A stretch of 7,789 nt of DNA from Bacteroidales bacterium UBA3388. GTDB taxonomy: Bacteria; Bacteroidota; Bacteroidia; Bacteroidales; P3. Below the pieces are notes generated by a model. The model saw only the letters and a program-made list of their open reading frames with translations, was not told where the DNA came from and made no database searches. Shown one piece after another: positions 1 to 7,000 of the stretch (position 1 is its first letter; each line of letters begins with the position of its first letter). Location: contig DEPQ01000057.1 of NCBI GenBank assembly GCA_002358855.1, positions 34,379 to 42,167 on the forward strand, given 5' to 3'. Both the position numbers and the translations under genes were made by a program.

Positions 1-429
1 GCATCTGAAAGATACCTTGCAGGTTGGTATTCAGTTCGTCAATTATTCTTAGGAATGATAGATATGCAATGGCACACAATCACAAAAGAATTCACAGGAG
101 ATGTAACAGCAATAGAAGAAAAAGTAAGTGAAAAAGCAGAATTATTACCAAGAGTTCCTAATGCAATGATGACAACTTCATTCGGACATATTTTCTCTGG
201 TGGATATGCAGCAGGATACTATGGATATAAATGGGCAGAAGTTCTTGATGCAGATGCTTTCTCTTTATTCCAAGAAAAAGGTATCTTCAATCAAGAAGTT
301 GCAAATTCATTCCGTCAAAATATTCTTTCAAAAGGTGGTAAGAAACACCCAATGGAACTTTACAAAGCGTTCCGTGGACAAGAACCAACTAATAAAGCAT
401 TGTTAAGAAGAAGTGGTTTTATAAAATAA
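1..429 (+). CDS. M3-family zinc oligopeptidase (peptidyl-dipeptidase/oligopeptidase A type), C-terminal part, 5' end outside the window
   Basis: The frame is open from base 1 and gives 142 residues before TAA, so the start and the HExxH zinc site lie upstream of the window. The visible part is the C-terminal substrate-binding half of a thermolysin-like M3 peptidase. It carries the family-typical stretch HIFSGGYAAGYYGYKWAEV, where conserved Tyr and His residues contact substrate in known M3 enzymes, followed by the DAF/GIFN segment and the tail ILSKGG...LYKAFRGQEP. From memory of the family, the wording is nearer to E. coli oligopeptidase A (PrlC) than to Dcp, but the two cannot be separated safely on this fragment. 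Such enzymes are cytoplasmic or periplasmic and cut short peptides, including signal-peptide remnants. An ATG at base 55 lies inside the conserved domain and is not the true start. Family assignment is very secure; subfamily is not. Confidence 0.95.
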   Translation, partial: ASERYLAGWYSVRQLFLGMIDMQWHTITKEFTGDVTAIEEKVSEKAELLPRVPNAMMTTSFGHIFSGGYAAGYYGYKWAEVLDADAFSLFQEKGIFNQEVANSFRQNILSKGGKKHPMELYKAFRGQEPTNKALLRRSGFIK

Positions 430-451
430 ATCATTGATTTTTTCAGTTATT

Positions 452-487
452 AAAGCGTGGGGTTATTATTTCTCCACGCTTTTTTTT
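452..487 (+). terminator. Rho-independent terminator or leader hairpin after the peptidase gene
   Basis: AAAGCGTGG (452-460) pairs perfectly with CCACGCTTT (474-482). The stem can extend inward by a G-T and a G-C pair around a short AT loop. The 3' arm runs into a T tract that ends at 487. It begins 22 bases after the peptidase stop codon, as expected for its terminator. Its T tract ends only 14 bases before the next start codon at 502, so it may also act as a leader hairpin of the dehydrogenase operon. Confidence 0.88.
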
Positions 488-501
488 AAAATTTTAAAGA
501 A

Positions 502-1434
502 ATGAAAATAGTAGCCGTAGAACCAATAGGCATAAGCCAAGAAAGAGCAAAGCAGTTAGCAGAAATTTATGCTCAAAAAGGTCATCAATTTGTAGTTTAT
601 CCCGATAGAAAGGAAGATGCTCCAACTTTGATAGAAAGAATGCAAGGAGCAGAGGTAGTAATCGTTTCAAACATTCCTTTAAGAAAAGAAGTGTTGCAAG
701 AATGTAAAGACTTAAAATTCTTAAACGTTGCTTTCACAGGCTTAGACCACATAGACCAAGACTATTGCAAAGAAAACAATATCTTAATTCGTAATGCTTC
801 GGGCTATGCTACAACAGCCGTTGCAGAATTAGCCGTAGGACTTATGTTAGATGTATATAGAAAAATGACAGAGTTTGACTTTGCAACAAGAAAGCTTGGA
901 ACCCGCAACAATATCTTAGGAAGAGAACTTAGAGGTAAAACAGTAGCTTTAATAGGCACAGGTGCAATAGGTTTAGCGACTGCAAAACTTTTAAAAGCCT
1001 TTGGTTGTAAACTTATAGCTTATTCTCGCAGTGAAAGAAAGGAGGCTTTGGAATTAGGAATTGAATACCTTTCATTAGAGGAAGCAGTGAAACAAGCCGA
1101 TATTATTTCACTTCACACTCCACTTACAAATGAAACTAAAAATCTTATTAGTAAAGAAATCATAGACCTTTGCAAACCAAGTGCAATAATAATAAACACA
1201 GCAAGGGGAGGAGTGATTGATAATTTTGCCTTAGCAAATGCTTTGAATGAAGACAGGGTTGCAGGAGCAGGAATAGATGTTTATGAAAAAGAACCACCAT
1301 TAGAGGAAAACCACCCTTTGCTTTCGGCTAAGAATACAGTGCTTTTGCCTCACGTTGCTTACGCTACAAGAGAGAGCTTTGACATTAGAATAGATATTAT
1401 ATTAAATAATTTAAATCAATACATCAATGAATAA
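502..1434 (+). CDS. NAD-dependent D-2-hydroxyacid dehydrogenase
   Basis: This 310-residue protein is full length for the D-isomer-specific 2-hydroxyacid dehydrogenase family (D-lactate, glycerate/hydroxypyruvate and phosphoglycerate dehydrogenases), which interconverts 2-keto acids and D-2-hydroxyacids in the cytoplasm. The nucleotide-binding Rossmann segment holds GTGAIG at residues 152-157, preceded by ELRGKTVALI. The catalytic set is present: Arg235 in NTARGGVID, Glu264 in DVYEKEPP, and His284 in LLPHVAYAT. The N-terminal catalytic half shows the typical LNVAFTGLDHID and NASGYATTAVAEL segments (about 74-111). The ATG at 502 is the only sensible start; A-rich sequence rather than a Shine-Dalgarno precedes it. 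The 3' end overlaps the next gene by 8 bases, implying translational coupling. The true substrate cannot be read from sequence; the pairing with an aldehyde reductase suggests a carbonyl-reduction role, which is inference. Confidence 0.93.
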   Translation: MKIVAVEPIGISQERAKQLAEIYAQKGHQFVVYPDRKEDAPTLIERMQGAEVVIVSNIPLRKEVLQECKDLKFLNVAFTGLDHIDQDYCKENNILIRNASGYATTAVAELAVGLMLDVYRKMTEFDFATRKLGTRNNILGRELRGKTVALIGTGAIGLATAKLLKAFGCKLIAYSRSERKEALELGIEYLSLEEAVKQADIISLHTPLTNETKNLISKEIIDLCKPSAIIINTARGGVIDNFALANALNEDRVAGAGIDVYEKEPPLEENHPLLSAKNTVLLPHVAYATRESFDIRIDIILNNLNQYINE

Positions 1435-2584
1435 TTTTGAATTTAGAAATCCAACAAAGATTCTTTTTGGAGAAGGACAAATAGCTAAACTTAGCAAAGA
1501 AATAGATAAAAGCCGTAAGATACTTTTAACATACGGAGGTGGCTCAATAAAGAAAAATGGAGTATATGACCAAGTTATGAAAGCCTTAGAGGGTTATAAT
1601 GTAATAGAGTTTGCAGGCATTGAAGCAAATCCCGATTACAACACCTTGATGCGTGCTGTTGAGATTTGTAAAAAAGAAAATATAGACTTTATCTTAGCAG
1701 TTGGAGGAGGCTCTATTATAGATGGAACAAAATTCATTGCAACTGCTGCACGTTTTGAAGGAGAAGATGCTTGGGATATTCTTTTGAAAAAAGCAGGTCG
1801 CTTACCTAAACCAATAGATTTTGCAAGCGTTTTAACACTTCCTGCAACTGCATCGGAAATGAATAATGGTGCCGTTATTTCAAGAAGAGATAGAGCAGAA
1901 AAACTTGCTTTCCATAATCCACAAGGCTATCCTGTTTTCTCAATTCTTGACCCTAATGTAGTGCTTTCTTTACCTAAGAAACAAATTTCAAATGGAATAG
2001 TAGATATTTACGCTCATACCTTGGAACAATATTTAACTACTTGTTTAGATACTAAGGTTATGGATCGTTGGGCTGAGAGTCTTTTGCTTACTTTGATAGA
2101 AGAGGCTGAGGAACTTATGAGTGAAAATCCTTCATACAACTCTTGTGCAAACTTTATGCTTACTGCAACAATGGGATTGAATGGATTTATCGCTATGGGT
2201 GTTGAAGAAGATTGGGCAACTCACATGATAGGACACGAACTCACTGCTTTGTGTGGATTAGATCACGGAGAAACTCTTGCAATTGTTCACCCGGCACTTA
2301 TGGACGTGATGAGAGACGAGAAAAAAGGCAAGTTATTGCAATATGCTAAAAGAGTATGGGGCATAAACCTTGAAGACGAAAACAAAGCAATAGATTTAGC
2401 AATAGAAAAAACAGAAAACTTTTTCCGTAGCATAGGAAAGAAAACACGCCTAAGCGAAAACAACATTGGAGACGATGTAATAGAAACCATAGTTAAACGA
2501 TTCCAAGACAGAGGTTGGAACGTAGGCGAAAGAGGTATTGTTACACCAGAAAAAACAAGACAAATTCTAAACAGAGCCAAATAA
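1427..2584 (+). CDS. yqhD: YqhD-like iron/zinc-containing NADPH-dependent aldehyde reductase (alcohol dehydrogenase)
   Basis: This 385-residue, full-length group III alcohol dehydrogenase matches my memory of E. coli YqhD along its whole length. Shared segments include the start MNNF...PTKILFGEG, the cofactor loop YGGGSIKKNG (36-45), AVGGGSIIDGTKFIA (91-105), LTLPATASEMNNGAVISR (137-154) and DWATHMIGHELTALCGLDH (262-280). The four metal ligands of that family fall at Asp193, His197, His266 and His280. Ser40 after the GGG loop fits the NADPH preference described for YqhD. The enzyme should reduce a broad range of short and medium aldehydes to alcohols and is often tied to detoxifying reactive aldehydes. 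It starts inside the last codons of the dehydrogenase gene, so the two are one operon. The family call is very secure; the physiological substrate is unknown. Confidence 0.95.
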   Translation: MNNFEFRNPTKILFGEGQIAKLSKEIDKSRKILLTYGGGSIKKNGVYDQVMKALEGYNVIEFAGIEANPDYNTLMRAVEICKKENIDFILAVGGGSIIDGTKFIATAARFEGEDAWDILLKKAGRLPKPIDFASVLTLPATASEMNNGAVISRRDRAEKLAFHNPQGYPVFSILDPNVVLSLPKKQISNGIVDIYAHTLEQYLTTCLDTKVMDRWAESLLLTLIEEAEELMSENPSYNSCANFMLTATMGLNGFIAMGVEEDWATHMIGHELTALCGLDHGETLAIVHPALMDVMRDEKKGKLLQYAKRVWGINLEDENKAIDLAIEKTENFFRSIGKKTRLSENNIGDDVIETIVKRFQDRGWNVGERGIVTPEKTRQILNRAK

Positions 2585-2586
2585 AT

Positions 2587-2606
2587 AAAATAAAGGGTGA
2601 AAGACT
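2587..2606. repeat. 20-base direct repeat, copy 1
   Basis: The sequence AAAATAAAGGGTGAAAGACT is identical at 2587-2606 and 2713-2732. Each copy forms the left arm of a hairpin. The copies lie exactly 126 bases apart, which is six times the 21-base period of the tandem array between them. Confidence 0.9.
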
Positions 2607-2623
2607 AAAATTCACCCTTTATT
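2589..2623. terminator. Hairpin after yqhD, probably a bidirectional terminator
   Basis: AATAAAGGGTGAA (2589-2601) pairs perfectly with TTCACCCTTTATT (2611-2623) around a 9-base loop, a 13-bp stem. It starts 5 bases after the yqhD stop codon. The plus-strand 3' flank is only moderately T-rich, with a run of T at 2635-2640. The minus-strand exit, TTTATTTATTT, is U-rich, so it can also stop transcription coming from the right. Confidence 0.8.
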
Positions 2624-2631
2624 GTTTCGCT

Positions 2632-2709
2632 AAATTTTTTCTTTGTTTTAGTAAATTTTTTCTTTGCTTTTTCAAATTTTTTCTTAGCTTTTTTCAATTT
2701 TTTCTTAGG
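2632..2709. repeat. 21-base-period tandem repeat, about 3.7 units, T-rich
   Basis: Units begin at 2632, 2653, 2674 and 2695, each opening with AAATTTTTTCTT or, in the last unit, CAATTTTTTCTT. Adjacent units differ at 2-4 of 21 positions; the last unit is incomplete. The array fills the spacer between the two hairpins. Because 21 is a multiple of three, it stays open in several frames. On the plus strand it reads as KFFLCFx-type heptads, and on the minus strand as lysine-rich KKKFEKA-type heptads. There are no spacers, so it is not a CRISPR array. It may be a minisatellite grown by slippage, or the remnant or body of a small basic peptide gene. Confidence 0.85.
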
Positions 2710-2745
2710 AAAAAAATAAAGGGTGAAAGACTTAACTTTCACCCT
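2710..2745 (-). terminator. Terminator of the secreted-protein gene
   Basis: GGGTGAAAG (2721-2729) pairs with CTTTCACCC (2736-2744), extended by one A-T pair, with a 6-base loop. Read on the minus strand, the hairpin lies about 25 bases after the stop codon at 2769. It is followed by TTATTTTTTT, the complement of the A-rich run at 2710-2719, which is a good U tract. The plus-strand exit lacks a T tract, so this one mainly serves the minus strand. Confidence 0.82.
2713..2732. repeat. 20-base direct repeat, copy 2
   Basis: Identical to 2587-2606. It supplies the left arm of the second hairpin, whereas the right arms of the two hairpins differ in loop length and flank. This points to duplication of the hairpin arm in phase with the 21-base array. 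Confidence 0.9.
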
Positions 2746-2768
2746 CATTTATATAGTAAACTCAAGCT

Positions 2769-3983
2769 TTATTTCACAATTACTTTTGAAGAATAAAGAG
2801 AATTATTATTTGTTACTTTTACAAGGTAACAGCCTTTTTGTAAGTCTAAAAGGTTGATTGTAGCATTGTTTGTAATGCTTCCTTTCATCATTACACGACC
2901 TGCCATGTCTATAACCTCCATTTGATAAACTCCTTCTTTTAATCCTGATAAAATTATTACATCTTTGGTTGGATTAGGAGTGATGTTTAAAGGTAATTGC
3001 TCTACATCTGCAAGTCCAACTGCGTCAATATCTACATAATTGTATTCATAATCACATACATATTGCAAAGTGAAGTTAGCATCTAATGCCCAATATTCTT
3101 CAAGTCTGTAAATATTTTTATTTGTGTAAGTTTCAGGACGAGTGATTTCAGGAGTCCAAGGCATAAGTGTTTCTTCTAAAAGGCGATTATCAAAAGTGAA
3201 AATAGAACGTTCCGTTTCGTTTTCATCAGCATCGTATGCGTGTACTTCGGTGCAATTACCATTTTCATCGTATGTGTAAGTTCTTGTGCCATAAACCTCC
3301 CAAGAATAACCATCAAAAGTGTTGTATGTAATAAGACTTAATTTTCCTTCATTATATGAATAATCTATGCGTTCATTAGCAGTAAATGTTGAATTAGAAG
3401 CAAAAGGATCGTCAGCATAGCTCCATGTTTCAGTAGTCAAAAGACCGTTTGCGTATTCATATTCTACCATTTGCAAAAGCATATCACCCATTGTTAAATC
3501 GGTACTTATTAATTGACCTTGTTGGTTATAGAAATATTCATACAAACCACCTAATTCAAATTCTCCACCAAAGTTATTGTAATTTGCTCGTGATGCAATT
3601 AAGCCTTGATTATTGTATGTGTATTCTATGTAATAGACATTAACCCAAGTGTTACCAATTAATTGATAGCCATCAAGACGCACCATTTGATTTTGTTCGT
3701 TGTAATGAATAGAATCTATCAATTCATATTCAGCAGGAACAATTTCGTGAACAGAAGTTAAACGACGATAAGCATCGTAATGATATTCACAAGTTATGTA
3801 AAGGTCATCAGTGTTGTAAGAAGACAAAGCATAATTGTAATCTACCGTTGTAAGCATCTTTTCAGCAGGACGGAAATTAATTGTTTTTTTATCATCGCCT
3901 CTTTGCGAATGTCTTTGAAACTCTTGTGCAGACACAGAAACCACCACCGCACAACAAATAATAAATAATAAAATCTTTTTCAT
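2769..3983 (-). CDS. Secreted protein with YD/RHS-like beta repeats and a type IX secretion C-terminal sorting domain
   Basis: The 404-residue product starts with a clear Sec signal peptide: MKK, a hydrophobic core (residues 4-17) and probable cleavage after VSVSA at residue 19. There is no lipobox despite two Cys at 10-11. Residues about 45-325 hold roughly eight short repeats built on paired aromatic strands and an N/D-x-x-G-type turn, for example EYTYNNQGLIAS, YEYFYNQQGQLIS and YTYDENGNC, resembling YD/RHS-type repeats of Bacteroidota surface proteins. Residues about 331-404 look like a type A sorting domain: PLNITPNPTKDVIIL, then EVIDMAGRVM, and the ending KGCYLVKVTNNNSLYSSKVIVK. Such domains direct export across the outer membrane by the Por system and are cut off on the way out. 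No toxin, protease or glycosidase domain is visible, so the function is unknown. It is probably a single-gene unit with its own promoter and terminator. Confidence 0.88.
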   Translation of the reverse strand: MKKILLFIICCAVVVSVSAQEFQRHSQRGDDKKTINFRPAEKMLTTVDYNYALSSYNTDDLYITCEYHYDAYRRLTSVHEIVPAEYELIDSIHYNEQNQMVRLDGYQLIGNTWVNVYYIEYTYNNQGLIASRANYNNFGGEFELGGLYEYFYNQQGQLISTDLTMGDMLLQMVEYEYANGLLTTETWSYADDPFASNSTFTANERIDYSYNEGKLSLITYNTFDGYSWEVYGTRTYTYDENGNCTEVHAYDADENETERSIFTFDNRLLEETLMPWTPEITRPETYTNKNIYRLEEYWALDANFTLQYVCDYEYNYVDIDAVGLADVEQLPLNITPNPTKDVIILSGLKEGVYQMEVIDMAGRVMMKGSITNNATINLLDLQKGCYLVKVTNNNSLYSSKVIVK

Positions 3984-4012
3984 ACTCTTTTTTATTTTAA
4001 AGTTTTAGGCTA

Positions 4013-4020
4013 CAAAAATA
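4013..4020 (-). promoter_or_regulatory. Candidate Bacteroidota -7 promoter box for the secreted-protein gene
   Basis: On the minus strand the sequence reads TATTTTTG, an exact match to the Bacteroidota -7 consensus TAnnTTTG. It lies about 30 bases upstream of the start codon at 3983, which would give a leader of roughly 20-25 bases. A clear -33 TTTG element is not visible, and the upstream side runs into the helicase stop codon at 4037. In such AT-rich DNA a chance match is possible. Confidence 0.45.
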
Positions 4021-4036
4021 ATAATTTTTTTAATAT

Positions 4037-7000
4037 TTATTTCTTCGCTAAGTGTGTTATTATTATCATTAGTATCTCTTGTCCATAGTATGCCCAATAT
4101 TTTTCTCCAAATCCATAAATATCCATTATTTCTTCATAGGTTGTTGGTCTATTAGTTGCTAATTGTACAAGAATTTGATTTGTTAAAGTGGGGGCATTTT
4201 CTTTTTTGTAGTTATTCTTGTATTTATATAGTTTATCAAATAAAGACAAATCTGTAAGTAAATTACCAAATGAATCAACTGCTATTTTTACTACTTGGTC
4301 ATTTAAATATATGTCTTTGTATTTTATTTCGTTTATTTCTATTGGTTTTCTTGTTTGTCCTATTTTTTTTGGTTGCTCAATCATCTTTGGAGGTAATGGA
4401 TTGGTGGTTTCTTCTTGAATGTATGAGGGTTTTTCTGTTGAAACGTCTTTTTGACCAAAGCTATTATTAAGCCAAAATTTGTAATGTGTTTTATTTAATG
4501 AACGATTACAACCTGAATTGTCTTTTTTGTAATTGGTACAACCTAAGAAAAAGTCATTGTTATTTTGTTTTACTATTAAATATCCGTCTTTACACCAATC
4601 GCATTTATGTATTGATAATTCGTTTTCTCGTTTATCATTTGTCATAAATCCGCAAATTTCTTGGTCGTTTGTGCATATCCAAAGTTTTAATCCAAAGTTT
4701 TTATTCCATTTTAGTTGCATTGGATAACCACATTTAGGACATTTGTTTTTTACATCGGTGTTTTCTTTTGCATTTGCGGATAATTCTCCTGTGAGTGTAA
4801 GATTTGGATAGTTATGTGGTTCGTTTAGTAATTCTTTTATAAATTCTGATGGTCTGTTTTTAGGTGTTATTATAAAGACTCTATTTTTTGTTCTTGTTAG
4901 TGCTACATAAAATAGTCTTCTTTCTTCGGCATAATTGTATGTATCATCATATGATACTACAAGTTTTAAGATTGGGTCATCTTCTACCTTGGAAGGAAAT
5001 CCGTATGTATTGTCTTTTGCATTTATTATTATGACATTTTCTGCACTTAAGCCTTTTGAACTATGTGCTGTCATAAAACTTAGTTTTACTTTTGAACCAT
5101 ATTTGCTTGAAAATACGTTTCCGCTTTTTTCATCATAGCTAAATTGATTTGACTTACATATATTTCTTGCGTCAAAGCCATATCTTCCAATCAATAGGAT
5201 AGAGGGTATTTGTGATTTCTTTTCTATGGAGTTGAATTTTATGATTTGACCTATTATTTCGTTTAAAGCAAATCCTATGTTGTAAAATACTCCTCCTTTT
5301 TCTGTTGGTTTATTCAATGAATAACTATCATCATAGGTGTGAATAAAGACAGGATTGTTGATTCTTTTAGGGGAGATTAAAGCTTTCTTTATTTGGTTGG
5401 AGTTTTTTTGGATAAAGTTACCTGCAATGTTTATAATCTCTTGTGCATTGCGATAGGTGTGTGTTATTTTTAGTTCACAACCATAGCCAACTACATTGCA
5501 AAATTGTGTAAATAAAGGAAGGACAGAGCCACTAAAAGCATAAATTGATTGCCAATCGTCTCCAACTGCCATTATTTTTGCATTACATAATTGTGATATT
5601 TCTTTTATTAGATTATATCTTTGTCTTGATATGTCTTGATATTCATCTACTATTATATATTTAAAATCTATTTTTTCTTTTGAGAGTTGTTTGTTTTTGA
5701 TTATTAGAGCCGAGTTATTTATCATATCTTGAAAATCAATATAATTAAACTCTTTTAATGCTTTTTGGTATTCAAGAAAACATACCTCACATATTTCTAA
5801 AAATAATTGTGTTCTTGGATTTTTTATAGTTTGTTTTAATTCATTAAATTTTTGATAATTGTATCCTTGTGTTTTGAAATTGCCAATGAAACTACAAATA
5901 AAGAGGGTTAATTTTGTGATATACTTGCTTTCTTGTTTGTCTATGAGTTGTTTATAAATCTCTTTGGAGTTTCTTTTATTTAGAGTATAACCTCTTTTTA
6001 CTAATTCTTCTTCGAGATGAGAAAGGAGTGAGCGTTTGTCTTTGTATTTTGAGAATGTGTATATTAAATCTGTCTTGTGTTGTCTATGTAGGAGTATTTT
6101 TTTATTAACAATACTCTTGTATTTATCTAATTCTTCTTGGGAGTATCTATTGTTTTTTCCATCTTCCGTAATGCCAAAATGTTCAATATATGAGGTTTTA
6201 TCTCCTTGTTTTATAATGAAATCTGTTGTATAAGGTTTGTTTGAATCTAATATGCGATATTGATAAATTGGTTCATACTCATATTCAATTTGGTTAAGGT
6301 ATAGAAAGTTTGCAATCATAACCTCCTCAATTGAACGTAAAGTTTCATTTCTTAGGGTTTCTTTTTTGTTTGTTTTTCTATCAATTATTTCTTTTGCATA
6401 TTCGTTAAGATTACTTTTTAGAGAAGAAAAGTCGCTATTGGCTATGAATTTAAAATATTCATTTATGTTCTTATCCTCGTAAGGTGCAGAAATATATGAT
6501 GCAAAGAATAGAATTAGTTTATCAACTAATACATGGTCTTTTAGAATGTTTGTTTTAAGATAGTTGTTTATGATATTGTAAAGAAAACCTCCATCTACAA
6601 CCTTTTTTTGTTCTGTTTCGCTTTGGCGTAATATGGAATAGCCAATAGAATGAAACGTACTTATTGTGGTAGGTATTTTTAATTTGTGATTTATTCTTTC
6701 TTTTAATTCTTCCACTGCTTTGTTTGTGAAAGAGATTACTAAGATTTGAGAGGGGTTAATCTTTTGTTTTTCTGTCAAATACTTTACTTTGGCTGCAATT
6801 GTTGTTGTTTTGCCCGCACCAGCTCCTGCAATTACAAGAGTGTGGTCTTCATCTGTTAAAATAACTCGCCTTTGTTCCTCATCAAGCATAATGGAAGAAT
6901 CGCAATCTTTTAGGATTGTATCAAGATATGCTTGTTCTGATTTTAAATGTCTTTGAATAAAATCTTCATTATGGGCTTTTATTGTGGGAGATTCTAATTT

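Noticed and set aside
2287..2580. A 97-codon minus-strand frame opposite the end of yqhD.
   Set aside because: It is antisense to a well-conserved gene and shows no recognisable domain; a shadow frame.
2632..2709. Short regular repeats that might suggest a CRISPR array.
   Set aside because: Units are contiguous 21-base copies with no unique spacers, and no cas genes are present.
2515..2796. A plus-strand frame of 93 codons running from inside yqhD through the repeat spacer.
   Set aside because: It begins within yqhD in another frame, crosses both hairpins and is kept open only by the 21-base repeats; its KFFLCFx heptads are low-complexity translation of T runs.
4014..4031. AT-only inverted repeat after the helicase stop codon as a possible terminator.
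   Set aside because: The stem AAAAAT/ATTTTT has no G-C pairs and would be too weak for intrinsic termination; no convincing terminator for the helicase was found.
4218..6233. Several plus-strand frames of about 65 codons opposite the helicase gene.
   Set aside because: All are antisense to an intact 1088-codon gene with complete helicase motifs; their hydrophobic Phe/Leu-rich products are what antisense of Lys/Glu/Asn-rich codons gives.
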